From Siphonodentalium dalli (lineage: Eukaryota; Mollusca; Scaphopoda; Gadilida; Siphonodentaliidae): DNA of 64,000 nt. The stretch is taken from assembly GCA_032622095.1 (NCBI GenBank), contig CP136061.1:55565762-55629761 (forward strand), given 5' to 3'. This document shows, in pieces, positions 21,601 to 36,600 of this stretch; the first letter of the stretch is position 1, and each line of letters begins with the position of its first letter. The translations under genes and the position numbers were made by a program. The notes beneath the pieces are model-generated. The model was given only the letters and a program-made list of their open reading frames with translations. It had not been told where the DNA came from and searched no databases.

Positions 21601-24600
21601 CCGCTCTCGCCCCTCGGACTCGGAAAAATTGAAGGTGAATATTTGCCATTGTTTATCAACATCAAGCCTCAATATATGCTGCTGGTCATTTGCAGAATGA
21701 GGTTCCCAGACGGTGAATTTAGTGACCCTACCCCATACAGCAGGCTAGCATCACCAAACTTGTTCTATGGGGACCTTATTCTGCATGGCCTCATCTGCTA
21801 TGGGAGACCTAGACACAGATTTAAGTTCCTAGATGGTGAAGAGGTGATGCTTACCCATTGGGAACCTCGATTATGCATTGTCATCTGCCAATTTGAGGAT
21901 ATAGATAAACTAAACTAAAAATAAAAAAGAAACTTTCTAAAGAAGTTTCTAAAAAAACTAATAAACTTGTTAATTTTATAATGATACTTTCCAGAGAAGA
22001 TGAGGCCAAAGCATAATGAGGTCCCCAGTAGGTGAATTTAGTGATGCTAGCCTGCTGTGTTGGGTAGCGTCACTAAATTCACCCTCCGGGGACCTCATTC
22101 TGCAAATGACCACCACCATATTTTCTGGCCTGCCCCAATTACTCAGAAAATTGAATGGCAATATGTGTTATTGATCGTCAAAACAAACCCCAAAGATCGT
22201 GTTACTACAAGCATGATTGATGAACAAACTCAAACAGGAAATGTTCACTTAGCACTGTGTTCTAACATAGACATAGGAATGGTCTATTTCCTTGATTGTT
22301 CACTATAATGTAAGTAGATGGTAGTCAAAGAAACACCTTATGGATTTTCATTCATTCATTTTTAGGGATGATCAACAGACCGCGAAGACATCCATACTAT
22401 AAATCAAGCTTTGAAATAGTTTGTCTGTCATTTGCAGAATGGGGTCCCCAGAAGGTGAATTTAGTGATGCTACCCCGCACAGCGTGCTAGCATCACTAAG
22501 TTCGCCCTCTTGGGACCTCATTCTGCTTAGGCATAATTTTCTTGGACGTACCGGTATCTACCGCTATTCTCAAAGTAATTGACCAGAAAAACGGGGTGAT
22601 ACCCCGGTCATGACCGCGGTGATACCGGTAATAAACGGTAACGGTATCGAGATGGTCACGGCGGTGGAGTTACGGTATTGGGCGATAATGATACCGCAGT
22701 CTTTTAGCGGGCACCGCATTAATTTTTTTGAATACCGCGGTCTTTTAGCAGGCACTGCATTAATTTTTTTGAATACCGCGGTGATTTTCATGGAACTCTT
22801 TGAGGGGAGGTATTTACTCCCACATACTTGTTCGCATTAACAAGCGGTATCAGTACCGCGGTATTGGAGGATACCGCGGTATAGTACCGCGGTATTAACG
22901 GGGTGACACCACGCTATTGGTGGTCAATTACTTTAAGTATAGCGGTATAGTCTCAAATTCACATTGTTTTTATTACTTTTTTCCTTCTGTTCAGTTTCTA
23001 TTCTATATCCCCTTTCTTTCAGAAGATAAAATGCATAATCAAGGTGATTAATGGGTGAACATCACCAACTTCAACTGTGGAACCTCTGTCTGATCCTAGG
23101 TCTCCCTATAGCAGTTGATGCCTCAGTAGAATGAGGTTCCCAGAGGGTTAATTTGGTGATGCTAGCCCACAATGCGGGATCTGGGGAACTCATTCTGCAA
23201 ATGACAGACACATTATTTCAAGGCATCCCTACTAATTAATAAATGAATTAACCCTTTCAGTGCTATGTCCGATTTTTGTATCGACCCATATACCCTGTGC
23301 CAATGCATTCTCTTATATATGCGAGTCGACCATTTTCATGGGCATCAAAATTATTACTATGAATAAACTTGGTGATAGTTTTGTGTTATAACATGCCCCT
23401 AAGATTTTATCCAGTTTGTTTTTAAATTCGCTATAGCATGCTTATAAAGCATACCCAAAAAAAATTCAACCCAAAAAAAAACAAAAAAAGATTATTTTTA
23501 ATTTTTTAATTTTTTTAGGGCCGATTTTACAGACTGTAAATTAGGGCCGATAAGATCGGCCCCTGGCACTGAAAGGGTTAAGCCACTACCCATGAGAGAT
23601 TGTCCAGTTTTCAAAGTTCCCATACCATTGATTTATTGGAATCAGTGTTGATCTGTGAAAGTATAGACATGTTTAGAGATAGCAGATATTGATATATTGA
23701 TATTTAACCTCTTGAACAGTTTGACTGGACTTTATGTTGCTACCGATGTATTCTGCATTGTATAACCTTTCTCTATTAAATGGATTCTCCCACTCAATTA
23801 TATAAGTATACATATGAATGGTCTATTATTCATATGTAGGTATTTTCAGGAAAAATAAGCAGACAACAAATAATGCAAGTACATGTACAGAAGGAATCTT
23901 AGAAATGTTCAGATAATAAGTTCAACAAACGACCTTTGTATCTGAATATTTCCTAAGGGAACTACATGTACTCGTCAATGAGTATTTAGTAAAGAAAAGT
24001 TTAAGTTTGACCTAAGACTCAAAAGTCCTGACTTGTTCACTTTCATAAGGATTAAATCAATCCTTTGTTTGACAAGTATAATTATAACTGAGGTTATGAT
24101 ATGGAGTTCCTTATCGCCACTTAACCTGACAGTATATCAACATTTGTTCAGACAAGATAGCCTCAATGATTACAGAGGTATCCCACCATGTCGGTCAGCT
24201 GACATGATTCCCTAGCAAGTCCAAATGTCCTATCCTGAATTGGGTTTATGAAAATGAGTTATCATGAACTTCGATTGGACGCAATCTGATATTTGATTTT
24301 AATAACATGGCACACTTCTGTTTTGTTTATTTTAGACACTCTTCCTGTATTATGGCATATTTTAGGCTCGTTTTCAGATGCATGTAACTGTTTTGTCATC
24401 ACAGAATTACCCTCCCTTTCCCAGAGTGAATCGTTGAGTTTTGTGCCAAGCATATCAGGCTAATATCATTTTAAATATGAATTGGAGAATCTATTCAGTG
24501 CATGGGTTAATTCCTGTTGAACAGACAGGTGATTGAGTGCGAGAGTACTGAACGGTTTGCCTTCCATGCTTTTGTAAATCCCCAAGCAAATACTTCAGTA

Positions 24601-27600
24601 AACGCCAGGCAGTCAGACATGAATGATCGATATACATGTCCCCATCATTTGGTGTAAGCCGCTCACACTACGACATATATGTATTGTTTATTTGTCACAT
24701 GTTCAGTAACTTCCAGCCAGAGAGGTATCTCATGCTTGTTTGTGTTTAGCATGTTATTGCTAAGATAAAGGGACTCGATGCCTTCAAGTGTGTTCATGCG
24801 ACATTACATAAATTTTATAAAAGTCTTTAAAACAACTATTATCAGCAAGTACATGAAAATATTGATCAACTTCATTCTTATTTTCATTATTAATAAGTTA
24901 TTAATAACTCATATAATGAGAGTTTGCATATTATCATAACCATTTTTATGTAAAACGATACTGTTACAGTGGAATTACTGATAAAAGTCCAGTTTTTAAT
25001 AGTCTAATAAGATAACAAAGTTTTACCAAAACTTGATGTTAAACATTGGAAAAGGTCAAAGCATTGAATTTATAAATTTCTCCATGTTCTTCTTAATGAC
25101 GATGTTTTTACAGACATATATATTTTTGCAAATTCACTCACTGCAAGTGCCTACTGTTGGCAGATTTATTTTTCCATATGTCCAAAGGTTTTCTCTAGCA
25201 GTAGGCTTGTATTCTCAATATGGAAGGCAAATATATCAATCCACTGGCATGGCACATGTTGGATCTGTTGATTTAATAGCTGCTGGATATCTCTGATGCC
25301 AATTTTGTTAGCAATTAAATATCGGTTTTCAAATTTCAAGTCTAACTTACAGCTTTATGCTGAGACAGAATTTTTGTTATCTCTTTGAGAAGTAACATAA
25401 CAAAATATTTAATACCCACATGAATATAAAATAGTCTGGCCTGGTTATAAAGCAATGACATCAGGTTAGACTTTTAAAATTATGTTCCAGCGTTATTCAT
25501 TTTCCTCTCAATATTTTTCTGCTGAGCACGCATTGCTTGAATCATGGTGATGCCATATGACAAATGTTGTACCGCGTGCCAATTCACACAAATACACAGT
25601 ACAGGAATGGTAAAAAGTAACTATAATGAATCAGTTTATATATGTTTTATTCAGATAACTTTGATATATATATATATACAGTAATGCTCTAATTAATCGG
25701 CCTCTTAACAACAGCAGAATTATGGGTAACTTTTCAGGATTTAGTCGGAAATATGGCTTGTTGCCATTCATCGGAAAGCTCTCGCCAAGAGCTTTCCGAT
25801 GAATGGCAACAAGCCATATTTCCAATTAAATCCTGAAAAGTTACCCATAATTCTGCTGTGGTTAAGAGGTCGATTAATTAGAGCATTACTGTATATATAC
25901 AAAATACATGTAATATATAAAGACCAACTGTGCTCTGATTGTCATTGACTTCTTTAACATTATACAGGTATTTGTATAACGACTAAGAACTATTATTTAT
26001 GCTTTCAGATTTCGATACGGAACTTCAAGGCATGCCATTCGTCTCACAGAGAACCCATAATGCATCACAGATCATTATAAAACAAGAGCCTCAATCTCCG
26101 ACGACTTGTCAGATGTTCACATCGGCGTCATGTTCATCATCGTCGTCATCATCGTTGCTGGATTCGCCGTCGCCAGCTAAATCACAGCCAACCATCATCC
26201 TCGCCACGTCTCATCCAAGCAATCAGCAATCAGTATTACCAAAAATTAGCATAAAGGCGGAGCCTAGAGACACGCTCGAACAAGCCCTAGAACAGACCAG
26301 TATGTACTCAAAATATCTAACGCGGTCGGATCGCGTGCATGACTATCGCGAATACATCAACTCAGACGAGCTTAAAGACACTGTAAAGCAACCACTGAAA
26401 AATTCCAGTGAATTCTCGAAATTCCACTTTGAACCTATTAGGTCGCGGGAAGAATATGATCAACACTTTAACCATAAAGACATACTAGAGGAAGCGCTTG
26501 AGAAAACTCGTAAGTCTCATTTTGATTTCATCAGTGACACCTTGGTGGAGGTAGTATTCCTACCTATTGTCTAAGTTTCTATTTGTATTTTTTTGGTATT
26601 TTTTTCCCATGCATTCAGTTGGTGCAATGTTCCTAACCTGTTGATTCAATCCTCGATATTATAATCTGGATAATGACATATTCAAGCATACTACCCAGCA
26701 TGCAATATCACGGGTGCTTGTATCACAGGTTAAAATTTATTAAAATGTTGGATAAATCAACTCAAATATACACTCATGATAGTGTATAACACAAGGTAGT
26801 AAGTGCATGTTAGACACTTTTTGGGACGAAAAAAGTTGGATTTATCTCCTGGAAAGCGTAATCCAAAAGAGATGCATAGTAACAATCTACACAATTATCA
26901 AGTTGATGCAAATATCTCGTCATGTGTTACAACACTTCTGTAACAGCTGCAAATTATGCATTGTTAAGTTTCCCATAGGGAGCCTTGCATATATAAGAGA
27001 ATATATTGGCCTAATGATATTTACCTTGACCTTGTGAGCCACTGCATTCTCTTATATATGTGAGGCTCCCTATGGGATGTCTCAGAGCTGCCAAGTTTTC
27101 ATTGTTCCCTACTTTGTGTTCTACATTATCAATAACGTATATATTATTTTCCCCACATTTTGATTTATTTTGTTCACTGGTTAAAGCACTCATGAAATAA
27201 AGCCGTCAGTGGTGTCGGGACAGATTATAACAAAGTCACTCAAGCCCGCAAATAGTGTGTCTGTCATTTTCAGAATGAGGTCCCCAGAGGGTGAATTTAG
27301 TGATGCTATACCCTCCCCCCTAATTTGCAGAAGATAAAATGCCAAATAGAGGTGACTAATGGGAGAACATCATCAACTTCAACTGGGGAACATCAATCTG
27401 GTCCTAGGTCTCCCATAGCAGTTGAGGCCTAAGTGGAATGAGGAACCAGAGGGTGAATTTGGTGATGCTAGCCATCTGTCAGTAGAGCGTCACTAAATTC
27501 ACCCTCTGGGGGACCTCATTCTGCAAATGACAGACACACTATTTTCAGGCTTGATCCAGCAAGGCACCATCGTTCTTTTTGATAGTTACACATGTCTTAC

Positions 27601-30600
27601 ATTACAGTTGATCTGGACTCGATGATTCTGCCACCCACACCGCCCAGCAGTAGTGGTACAGTCAGCGACAGTGACGGTAGTGTCAGTCCTCAACGCTCCG
27701 AGACGTCCAGTCCATCCCATTCACCGCTACGAATCTACGATCATCATATAACTGTATCAGATTCATTATCGTTCACCTCGTCTTCATATTCAAAGTCACT
27801 ATCACAGCCACTGTTTACAAATCCAGTAAGTAAAATATATTATACTATAACCACACCTCTATCCTAATTTTATAACCGTCTTATCCCTGTTATATCAATA
27901 ATTCTGTAACCATCTTCTGCACCTCAATAATTCTGTAAACCCATGCCTCATTTATTCTTTAATCACCCCATCCTGCACCTCAACAGTTCTGTAAACTCCC
28001 CCCTCCCCTATGCACATAAATAATTATGTAACCCCCACCTCCTGTATGTCCCTAAATAAATCTTTTGAGTACTCCCTCCTGGGCCTCAATTATTAATTTA
28101 ATAATGCACCCCCCCTTTCTCCCCTCTCTCTCCTCAAATCTGCGACCATCCTATTCCCCTCGGCCAATATGTATGAAAACATAAATTCCTCTTGTGCCCA
28201 TGTACATGCACTACATTTAGTATTTACTAAGTAGCCATTGTGAATTATTTATTCTGTTATTTACATTACAAAAGCACCCCCTCCCTGTAAAGCCCTTCTT
28301 CATCTATACAACTCATGGCGAATGGCAATTTGGAAATTGCTCAGTATTTGTAACCTTTTTATTAGGTAAAAATAAATTTTATAAATTTATGTCTGGAAAA
28401 ATTCATGATTTATGTAAATAAAAAAGAGAAAAAAATAATTAAAAATAATAGGATGTCCATCTCTTTCTGATGCTATTGTTTTGATGAAATAAAACAATGA
28501 AAACCCAAAATAGCCAAGGGCAACACTCATTAACATAAAGTCTGTTTAATTAAAATGCATATATAGAAATATTGATATATGTGAGTTAATTAGTCTAGAT
28601 TGATGGGGGATTAGATATGTATCTCACATCTATCACACACAAATCATGTGACCTGCCAAGTCGTGATTTATTAACTGTGATTGTACTATACTTATCATAG
28701 TTTGGGAAAGTTTTTCATAAATATTGTTTGGGCTCAAGGCAATGCCAAGATCCATTTTCATTTTTAATGCCATTAATATAATGTGGAAACCAGTATGACT
28801 GTACTTCACTATACACTATATACACCCATCATTGTGTAGATAATGGCTAACTATTGTGTTGCCAGTTACGCTTGGAGCAAGATATCAAATGAGATTTTAT
28901 TGAAGAATTTTTTATTTTTTTTATTCAATACATATTGAGTACACTACATCATTCATTGCATTAAAATGCTCCCTCTATCTACAAATACTCAAAATTTACT
29001 CTAATATGCAGCTGTAATATGTTGAAATATTGATAAGATAGTTATCTTATGACTTCCACAATTGCTATAAAATTACCCCCCCCCCTCCCCGTTCTTTCAG
29101 TAGTACATAATACAAATAGTTTGCGAAATTTTCTCATAAAATGAAGTGCACATACAGTAATGCCCTAAGTAATCGACCCCTTAACCACAGCAGAATTATG
29201 GGTAACTTTTCAGGATTTAGTCGGAAATATGGCTTGTTGCCATATTTCCGACTAAATCCTGAAAAGTTACCCATAATTCTGATGTGGTTATTAAAGGAGT
29301 CGATTATTTAGAGCATTACTGAATAATGTCACAGTGCACCTTTTATTAAACTTTTTTTTGCATTTGATAATTTCTATATTAGATAAAATCACATGTTGGT
29401 AGCCTATATCTTATCATTCCTGCCTTATATCAGTGCTTTCAGCATTGAGTACACCTTCTGAACTCATATTAAGTGAACATTTTAATAGATGATCTAATGT
29501 TGTGGATTTATTACTCTGCAATGAAAATTCCCCCAATAACTGTTCACTGACACTCAATCAATTAGTGCTTCTCTTTATTTATGATAAAAATTAATTCTAA
29601 TTTTGAATTTTTTTTATTCCGACATCCCTTTGTGTTAATGAAAGCATCTTAACCCTTTACCCAACAAACCGGCCAAAACCGGCCAAATAAAGCTTCAACA
29701 GCCTAAAATATCTTCGGTCTGTCTCAATAAAACCATACAAATATGGATATCATTGGAACCGGTTCATTGCGTAGTTACTGATTCCCATTCTTTCATTTGT
29801 AGGATGTTAAAATATGTAGCTTATAATTGAATGAGAATTATAGGATGACTCTCTGTCTTCTGCTTATGTTATCAGAACATACCTACAATTGAAGAATAGA
29901 CCATTCCAATGTACACTTTTAGGTATGGGTGGGAGAATCCATTGAGGTTAATGGCCATGATTTTGTCCTTGATGCCCTGCTCCGGGATGAGTTAAATGAA
30001 TGAATTTCTTCTATATCGGTTGTCTAGCCAGAGGACTCTCTGAATACATTAAGTGAACTTGGTAGTCAGCTCAGCATGTAATTCACCAAGATGTTCTAAA
30101 ACTGAATAATTTATATCTATGTTAATAAACGGAGCCAAAAAGGTAAATCATTCATCGCAAGGAATAACATTAGATCAATTAGAGGACAGTAATTTAATTT
30201 ATATCATGCTACATACAGTAATGCCCTAAGTAATCGACTCCTTAACCACAGCAGAATTATGGATAACTTTTCAGGATTTAGTTGGAAATATGGCTTGTTT
30301 CCATTCATCGGAAAGCTCTCCCGAGAGCTTTCCGATGAATGGCAACAAGCCATATTTCCGACTAAATCCTGAAAAGTTACCCATAATTCTGCTGTTGTTA
30401 AGGAGTTGATTACTTAGGGCATTACTGTAGGTGCACTATTTTCCCCCAAGGATTCTAATAAAGCTAGTAGAATGCACTAGTTTTATTCAGCTATTAACCC
30501 TGCGCTGGTGCAGCATTGAAGATCTTGTGCCAGTGCATTCTCTTATATATGTAAGTTTCCCATAGGGACCCTCACATATATATGCATTGTTATGCCAATG

Positions 30601-33600
30601 TATTCTCTTTTATATGCGAGGCTCCCTATGGGAGACTCGCATATATAAAAGAATACATTGGCATAGGGTTTTCGCAAGATTTTAGAAAGCTCCAATCATG
30701 GAAAGGTCAACAAGTCGGTGCCTAAAAAGTCATGTGAAAGGCTTATTATACGAATATAGCTATTTTTCTATTAATAAATTTTTGTACCCTGTTTTGAATA
30801 CCCGATTGGGCCTGAGCTATGACAGATGTTTTTCTTGGTAAAAAGCAATATATTTCTTCGTAGTTTAGTCCAAATTTATGTTTTATCTCAGAAAAGAGAC
30901 CAGAAATATCATTGGTGTGACTACAACTTTTGTGAAAAATTATGTTGTTGTTACTTATAACTATCCAGTGTGTTGGACCCTTCTTCTATTTTACTGTTTA
31001 AGTTGTAAACTCTTGACATTCGTATTTTAAATAAATATGTTAAAACTTGATCTTAATAGCAAAAACTAAATTCCCGAACTTTATATGACCTTTTACATTC
31101 CTAACTTGATTTATTTGTATTTTGCACACTTTTTTGGGTCCAGTAAAGAGACAGTTACATAAACTCATATTTTATGTAGTTGACAGTCATGTGTCAGTGA
31201 CTTCTAAAAGGCTATAACTGTCATGTAAACCACAAATGATACTATGTTGTATATGCATAATTACTACACCGAAAACAATTATTGTTGGTTATTAAGCTGA
31301 TCAAGACCTAACTCATCTGGTTTTCCTTTTGAACTAGAACAAAATGTTTCAGGTCAGAGTGTGTTCAACTTCTGTGTCTATGTTACCTTATATCATTAGT
31401 ACAAATAAGAACATGCCACAATCCATAATATATGTTAACTGGACAGCTAGTGTATAAATCTGTAGTAGAATGACCCCCTGAAGGTGATTAAACTCCAGTT
31501 CATTCCAGGATACCACATCAATCATCTGTGTTACAATGTTCCCACCACATCCGTGACCACAAATTATAGCTAACATTAACAAGCAAACATAATGTTATTA
31601 ATTGGTGTCAACTAATTAACAGCTACCTCACTTCCTTGTGAATTTTTACTGAAAGTATGATGAAATATGCATTTTCCGTCATATTTCAATCGGTTGTCTT
31701 TAAAAACAGGTTTGCTGTCAAAAAGTTAGTTTTAAAAAGGTTCGAAACTATGTTTGTCTTTTAATAGTCAACTTAGAAATAATTACCAGACCTTGGTTGT
31801 AGTGAAACAACATTGATTTGATGGGAACCTTGAATTTATAAAGCATACCTCATTACCTTAAGGGCCAGAATTGTGCAAATATAGTTCACATCTATAACGA
31901 GGTAAAACTCATTTAATTATTAATTAGTATTAACTCCAGTGCACTTACTGGGAGAATTTTATGGTCCCGTTAACTGATTCAGTTGCATTCAAGAACCCAC
32001 TTAACATTTCGCAGACACCATTCTCATATTTTTCTCATGCGGATCCCTATGTTTTTAGATGATCTATGATATTCTTGTAGAATTGTTTTTGTATGCATTT
32101 TGTCTGGGAGTAGGCAAGTTGGCAATTATTTTGCAATTTCCTGATTTAATGTCCCACATTCATCCCAATAATAATTAACAATGATAATAATAATTATAAA
32201 ATCAAGGAATAGACATCAACTTTGAAAACATGAAAAATTTAAATGAAATATTAGCAACCAAATGCACAGAATATATATTGACTTGGAACTCTATTCAAAA
32301 TTCAATTGGAAAAAGTGACCCATTTCACAGGATAGAAATATTCTCAGCTTAATCGACAAAATTCAAAGAACAATCAACTTAAAAAAAGACTATAGAACTT
32401 AAATTGAAAGAAGTATGAATTCAAAGAATAGAAATTGGCTTTAGAAAAATCTATGAGAAGGTTAATTGTAACATGTTAGGCCCACCAGGAGTGTTTTAAT
32501 CAGGTCTGTACCTTAATTAGGACAGGTTTATTTTTTGAATTGTGGTTAAATATTGATTCAGCATTCATAACTCGGGGCTAAAGTACAGTTACATATAGAA
32601 TATGCATGTTTATTTATAAAGAGATACAATCGTCTCTTAAGATGTGACATACATTATAGTATTGGGCTGTGTGAGTGAAGGCTTATTAGACCTAGTATTG
32701 TGCAATCGATAAATACAGGCCATGTAGAACAATTCTATCTCAGCAGGGAATGTCAGAACAGTTCGCTATCTTGTCAGTTAACGTCATTGAAATTGTAAGG
32801 GCATAACATAAGCACACCTGGTACTAACGCTGTGTAATGCACAGTTTGACACAATGTACTTTGGATTACATAGTATTTTATTGCCGGTTTATTGTGCTAA
32901 ATATCTAATGATTTATCATACCCTTCCATATATGGAGCTTTCTGAAATTTTACAAAAAAAACGTGCCAATGCATTCTCTTATATATGCGAGTCTCCCATA
33001 GGGAGCCTCGCATATATAAGAGAATTCATTGGCCTAACAATGTATACCTTGTCCTTGTATGCCAGTGCCTTCTATTGTATATGCAAGGTTACCTATGGGA
33101 GACTCGCATATATAAGTGAATGCACTGCACATGAAATTTAATGCTGCACCAGCGCAGCTCCCATCATGAAAGGGTTAATGCTTCCTGCAGATGATAAATT
33201 TTTGTGTGCATCATTCCTGTATATTACATATACAGTAATGCCCTAAATAATCGACTCTTTTAACCACAACAGAATTATGCGTAATTTTTCAGGATTTAGT
33301 TGGAAATATGGCTTGTTGCCATTCATCGGAAAGCTCAGTGAGAGCTTTCCGATGAATGGCAACAAGCCATATTTCCAACTAAATCCTGAAAAGTTACCCA
33401 TAATTCTGCTGTGGTTAAGGAGTCGATTATTTAGGGCATTACTGTATGTCCAAGTAAGCAGCATGGTATTATTCTTTGTTTCATTTCATATTAAATAACT
33501 CTTTATTTGTAAACCACAGATTTTGTTTCGTATTTTAAGTTATTAATAATTTTATTATTTTCTCGTACTTTTGCAGATACCCCAATCAGGAGTGCTGACA

Positions 33601-36600
33601 CTTACAGAGGAGGAAAAGAGGACCCTCATCTCAGAGGGGTACCCTGTCCCCGCAAAACTGCCTCTAACCAAGCAGGAAGAAAAAAATCTGAAGAAAATCA
33701 GACGGAAAATAAAAAATAAAGTAAATATCATAAATAAGTTTATCCTTCCGAAATAACTTAGGCAGAAGCAAAAATGCATCAGGCTTCACCATGTCATCAA
33801 GTCATAAATGTGTATCGACTCTGGTCCCTCGTCTTGTGGTTTTAGCACAGTAAATGGTACCCTTGTTAACCCTTCCATGAAACCCTTAGCCAATGCATTC
33901 TCTTGTATATGCGAGTCTCCCATAGGGAGCCTTTATAAGAGAATGCATTGGCCTAACAATATTTACATTGACCTTGTAAGCCAATGCATTCTCTTATATA
34001 TGCAAGGCTCCCTATGGGAGACATGCATATATAAGAGAATGCACTGGAATAGGATCTTTAATGCTGCACCAGCGCAGCTCTCATCATAAAAGGGTTATGG
34101 CTGTCCCCCTTTTCTTTCAATGTCATACCAACAGTAGTAAGAAGTTTAGTTAAACAATTATTGCCTACAGATATCTACTTCATGCTGATGGCACTTGCTC
34201 TAACATTGTTTGTAATTTCACAGATCTCTGCTCAAGAAAGTCGGCGGAAAAAGAAAGAATATCTGGAAACATTAGAAAGGAGGTAAGACATATGATTTGT
34301 GTCATTCACCCTTTATTTACTCAATAGACTCTCCCACCAGTTGTAAAAATATACATTGGGATTGGTCTTTGATCATTCTTGAGGGTGCTCAGAGCAGACG
34401 ATATCAGAACATACTCAGTTAAGATTTTCAACTGATGTTGCTGATAATTCTGTTTTGTGAATTATAAATTACCATAGTTTTGAGATGGATTTTGTCCATT
34501 TGTGAATTATAAATTACCATAGTTTTGAGATGGATTTTGTCCCTGTCCAATATTATGATATATTCCAATCTTATGGCTTTTAAGTTAGCATTTACACTGG
34601 GTGTTTTTTTGGGGGGGGGGGGGGTGATGCTGGGTCAGGGCATTTATAAAAGTTTTTTCTTATTGATATATTTGTTTTGATCATCATCATCTGTACAGTA
34701 TCCTGGGAATTATTGGGTTCAACATCTAGAAATTCAAATTTTGAAAAGTCCTGTTAGACACAGGTCATGTGTGCTTGCTATATAACCCTTTCATGATGGG
34801 AGCTGCACTGGCACCGCATAAAATATACTGTGCCACTGGTATACAAGGTGACAGTAAATATTGTTAGGCCTATGTATTCTCTTCTGTTTTCAAGGCACAA
34901 GGTTTTCGCAAAATATCAGGAAGCTCCAGTCATGGAACGGTTAATAATTGAAATAACGAAATCTTTTATCAAACCTGTGTTTGTTACTATTTTTAGGGTT
35001 GAGCAGTTCAACCAGGAAAATATAGATCTGAAAAGGAAAGTTGACTCGTTAGAGAACAACAATCGATCACTGATTAGTCAGCTTCATAAACTACAGTCAC
35101 TGGTCGGCAAGGCGACGCCCACGCATGCGGGATCAGTTCTTATGGTGAGTTAACATTACTATCTCAACTCATTTACCCCCAAATCTTCACAACTCTCCCC
35201 AAGTTCTCTACTTTGTCTCTCTAACTCACTCTGCACACTTTCCCACAATGCACCAGCTCTTTCTTCCATATTGCACCAATCTATTCATACCAACAAACTA
35301 ACACATTAAATTTTTTATTAATTACAAAATTGTTTTTTCAATGTTATTTAATTTTGGTGAAGGTTTTGATATATTATTCATATTGTGATTTTGTATTTAA
35401 TACCACGGTGATGGGTTAATTCAATTGGTTCAATGTTACAATTTACATTTGTTCTTTTGCTTCTAATATCAACGGTGACAGGGTTAATATTGTTGGTTCA
35501 TGGTTAACCCTTTCAGTGCCAAGTCCGATTTTTGTATCAACCCATATTTCCTTGATCAATTTTCAAATTTATTGATTATAATAATGTGATACATTGATGG
35601 AAAGAGCTTAGAGCTCTTAGAGCTCTTTCCATCAATGTATTACATTATTATAATCAATAAATTTGTTAGGAAATATGGGTTGATACAAAAATCGGACTTG
35701 GCACTGAAAGGGTTAATTATAATTGTTCACGGTTATTTAATATTTATCTGTTCTTAGAGCAAGATGTTTATATAGTCACAAGGTATTGAGTCACATCGTT
35801 ACACGAGAATTCAGAAATCTAGTAAACTGGGATAACAGCATTGCTTTAAAAATATCTAAGATTTATTACTCAAGTTTTCAGAGATTATTTTCAAATATTT
35901 ATAGTAACCTTTGCTTATCTCAACATATACAGTAATGCCCTAAATAATTGACTCCTTAACCACAGCAGAATTATGGGTAACTTTTCAGGATTTAGTCGGA
36001 AATATGGCTTGTTGCCATTCATAGGAAAGCTCTCACTGAGAGCTTTCTGATGAATGGCAACAAGCCATATTTCCGACTAAATCCTGAAAACTTACCCATA
36101 ATTCTGCTGTGGTTAAGGAGTCGATTACTTAGGGCATTACTGTATCTTATCATATCATTTATTGCTCCAGCATCCTATTCCTCGTCATTCCACATTCCTT
36201 TTACCCTCCCTCCTCCCCCACTGCTTATATCATCATCATTCTTCTCTTTCTTTTATCGTATTGCCCCCCTCTAATACAGGCTCATATTTATTCCCAACTC
36301 TTATTACTCTTAACAAAATAAGAATCTCTCTATTTTTCCTACTCTTTCTCTCCCATGACATAATAGATATGGACCCAATGTACATCATCATTATTTGAAA
36401 ATCAAGCATGGGATGACTTTTAATCACGATGTCTCTTCAGCTTTCAAAAATATTTAAATAAATCCATATTTTTTATACATAAAGATTCCTGAAAGTACCA
36501 CGTATATAAATTCCCGTGACGTATCTTATTCTTGATCCCAGAAGGGACTACATAATATACATTTCCTCAATAATATTCCTCCTAAAAAGTACAAAGTTGT

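Noticed and set aside
21394-21918. A single 174-codon ORF over exon 2
   Set aside because: Only 21463-21634 is exon. The upstream part is intron before a clear acceptor, and the downstream part is intron plus a family-F transposon.
25999-26574. ORF start and end of exon 3 taken as a separate 191-residue protein
   Set aside because: Its first residues and its tail lie in intron, outside the AG acceptor at 26007-26008 and the GTAAGT donor at 26510.
33243-33498. Peptide [26 protein letters not shown] seen in many ORFs
   Set aside because: It is the translation of the family-A MITE arm. Both strands are open because the element is a palindrome.
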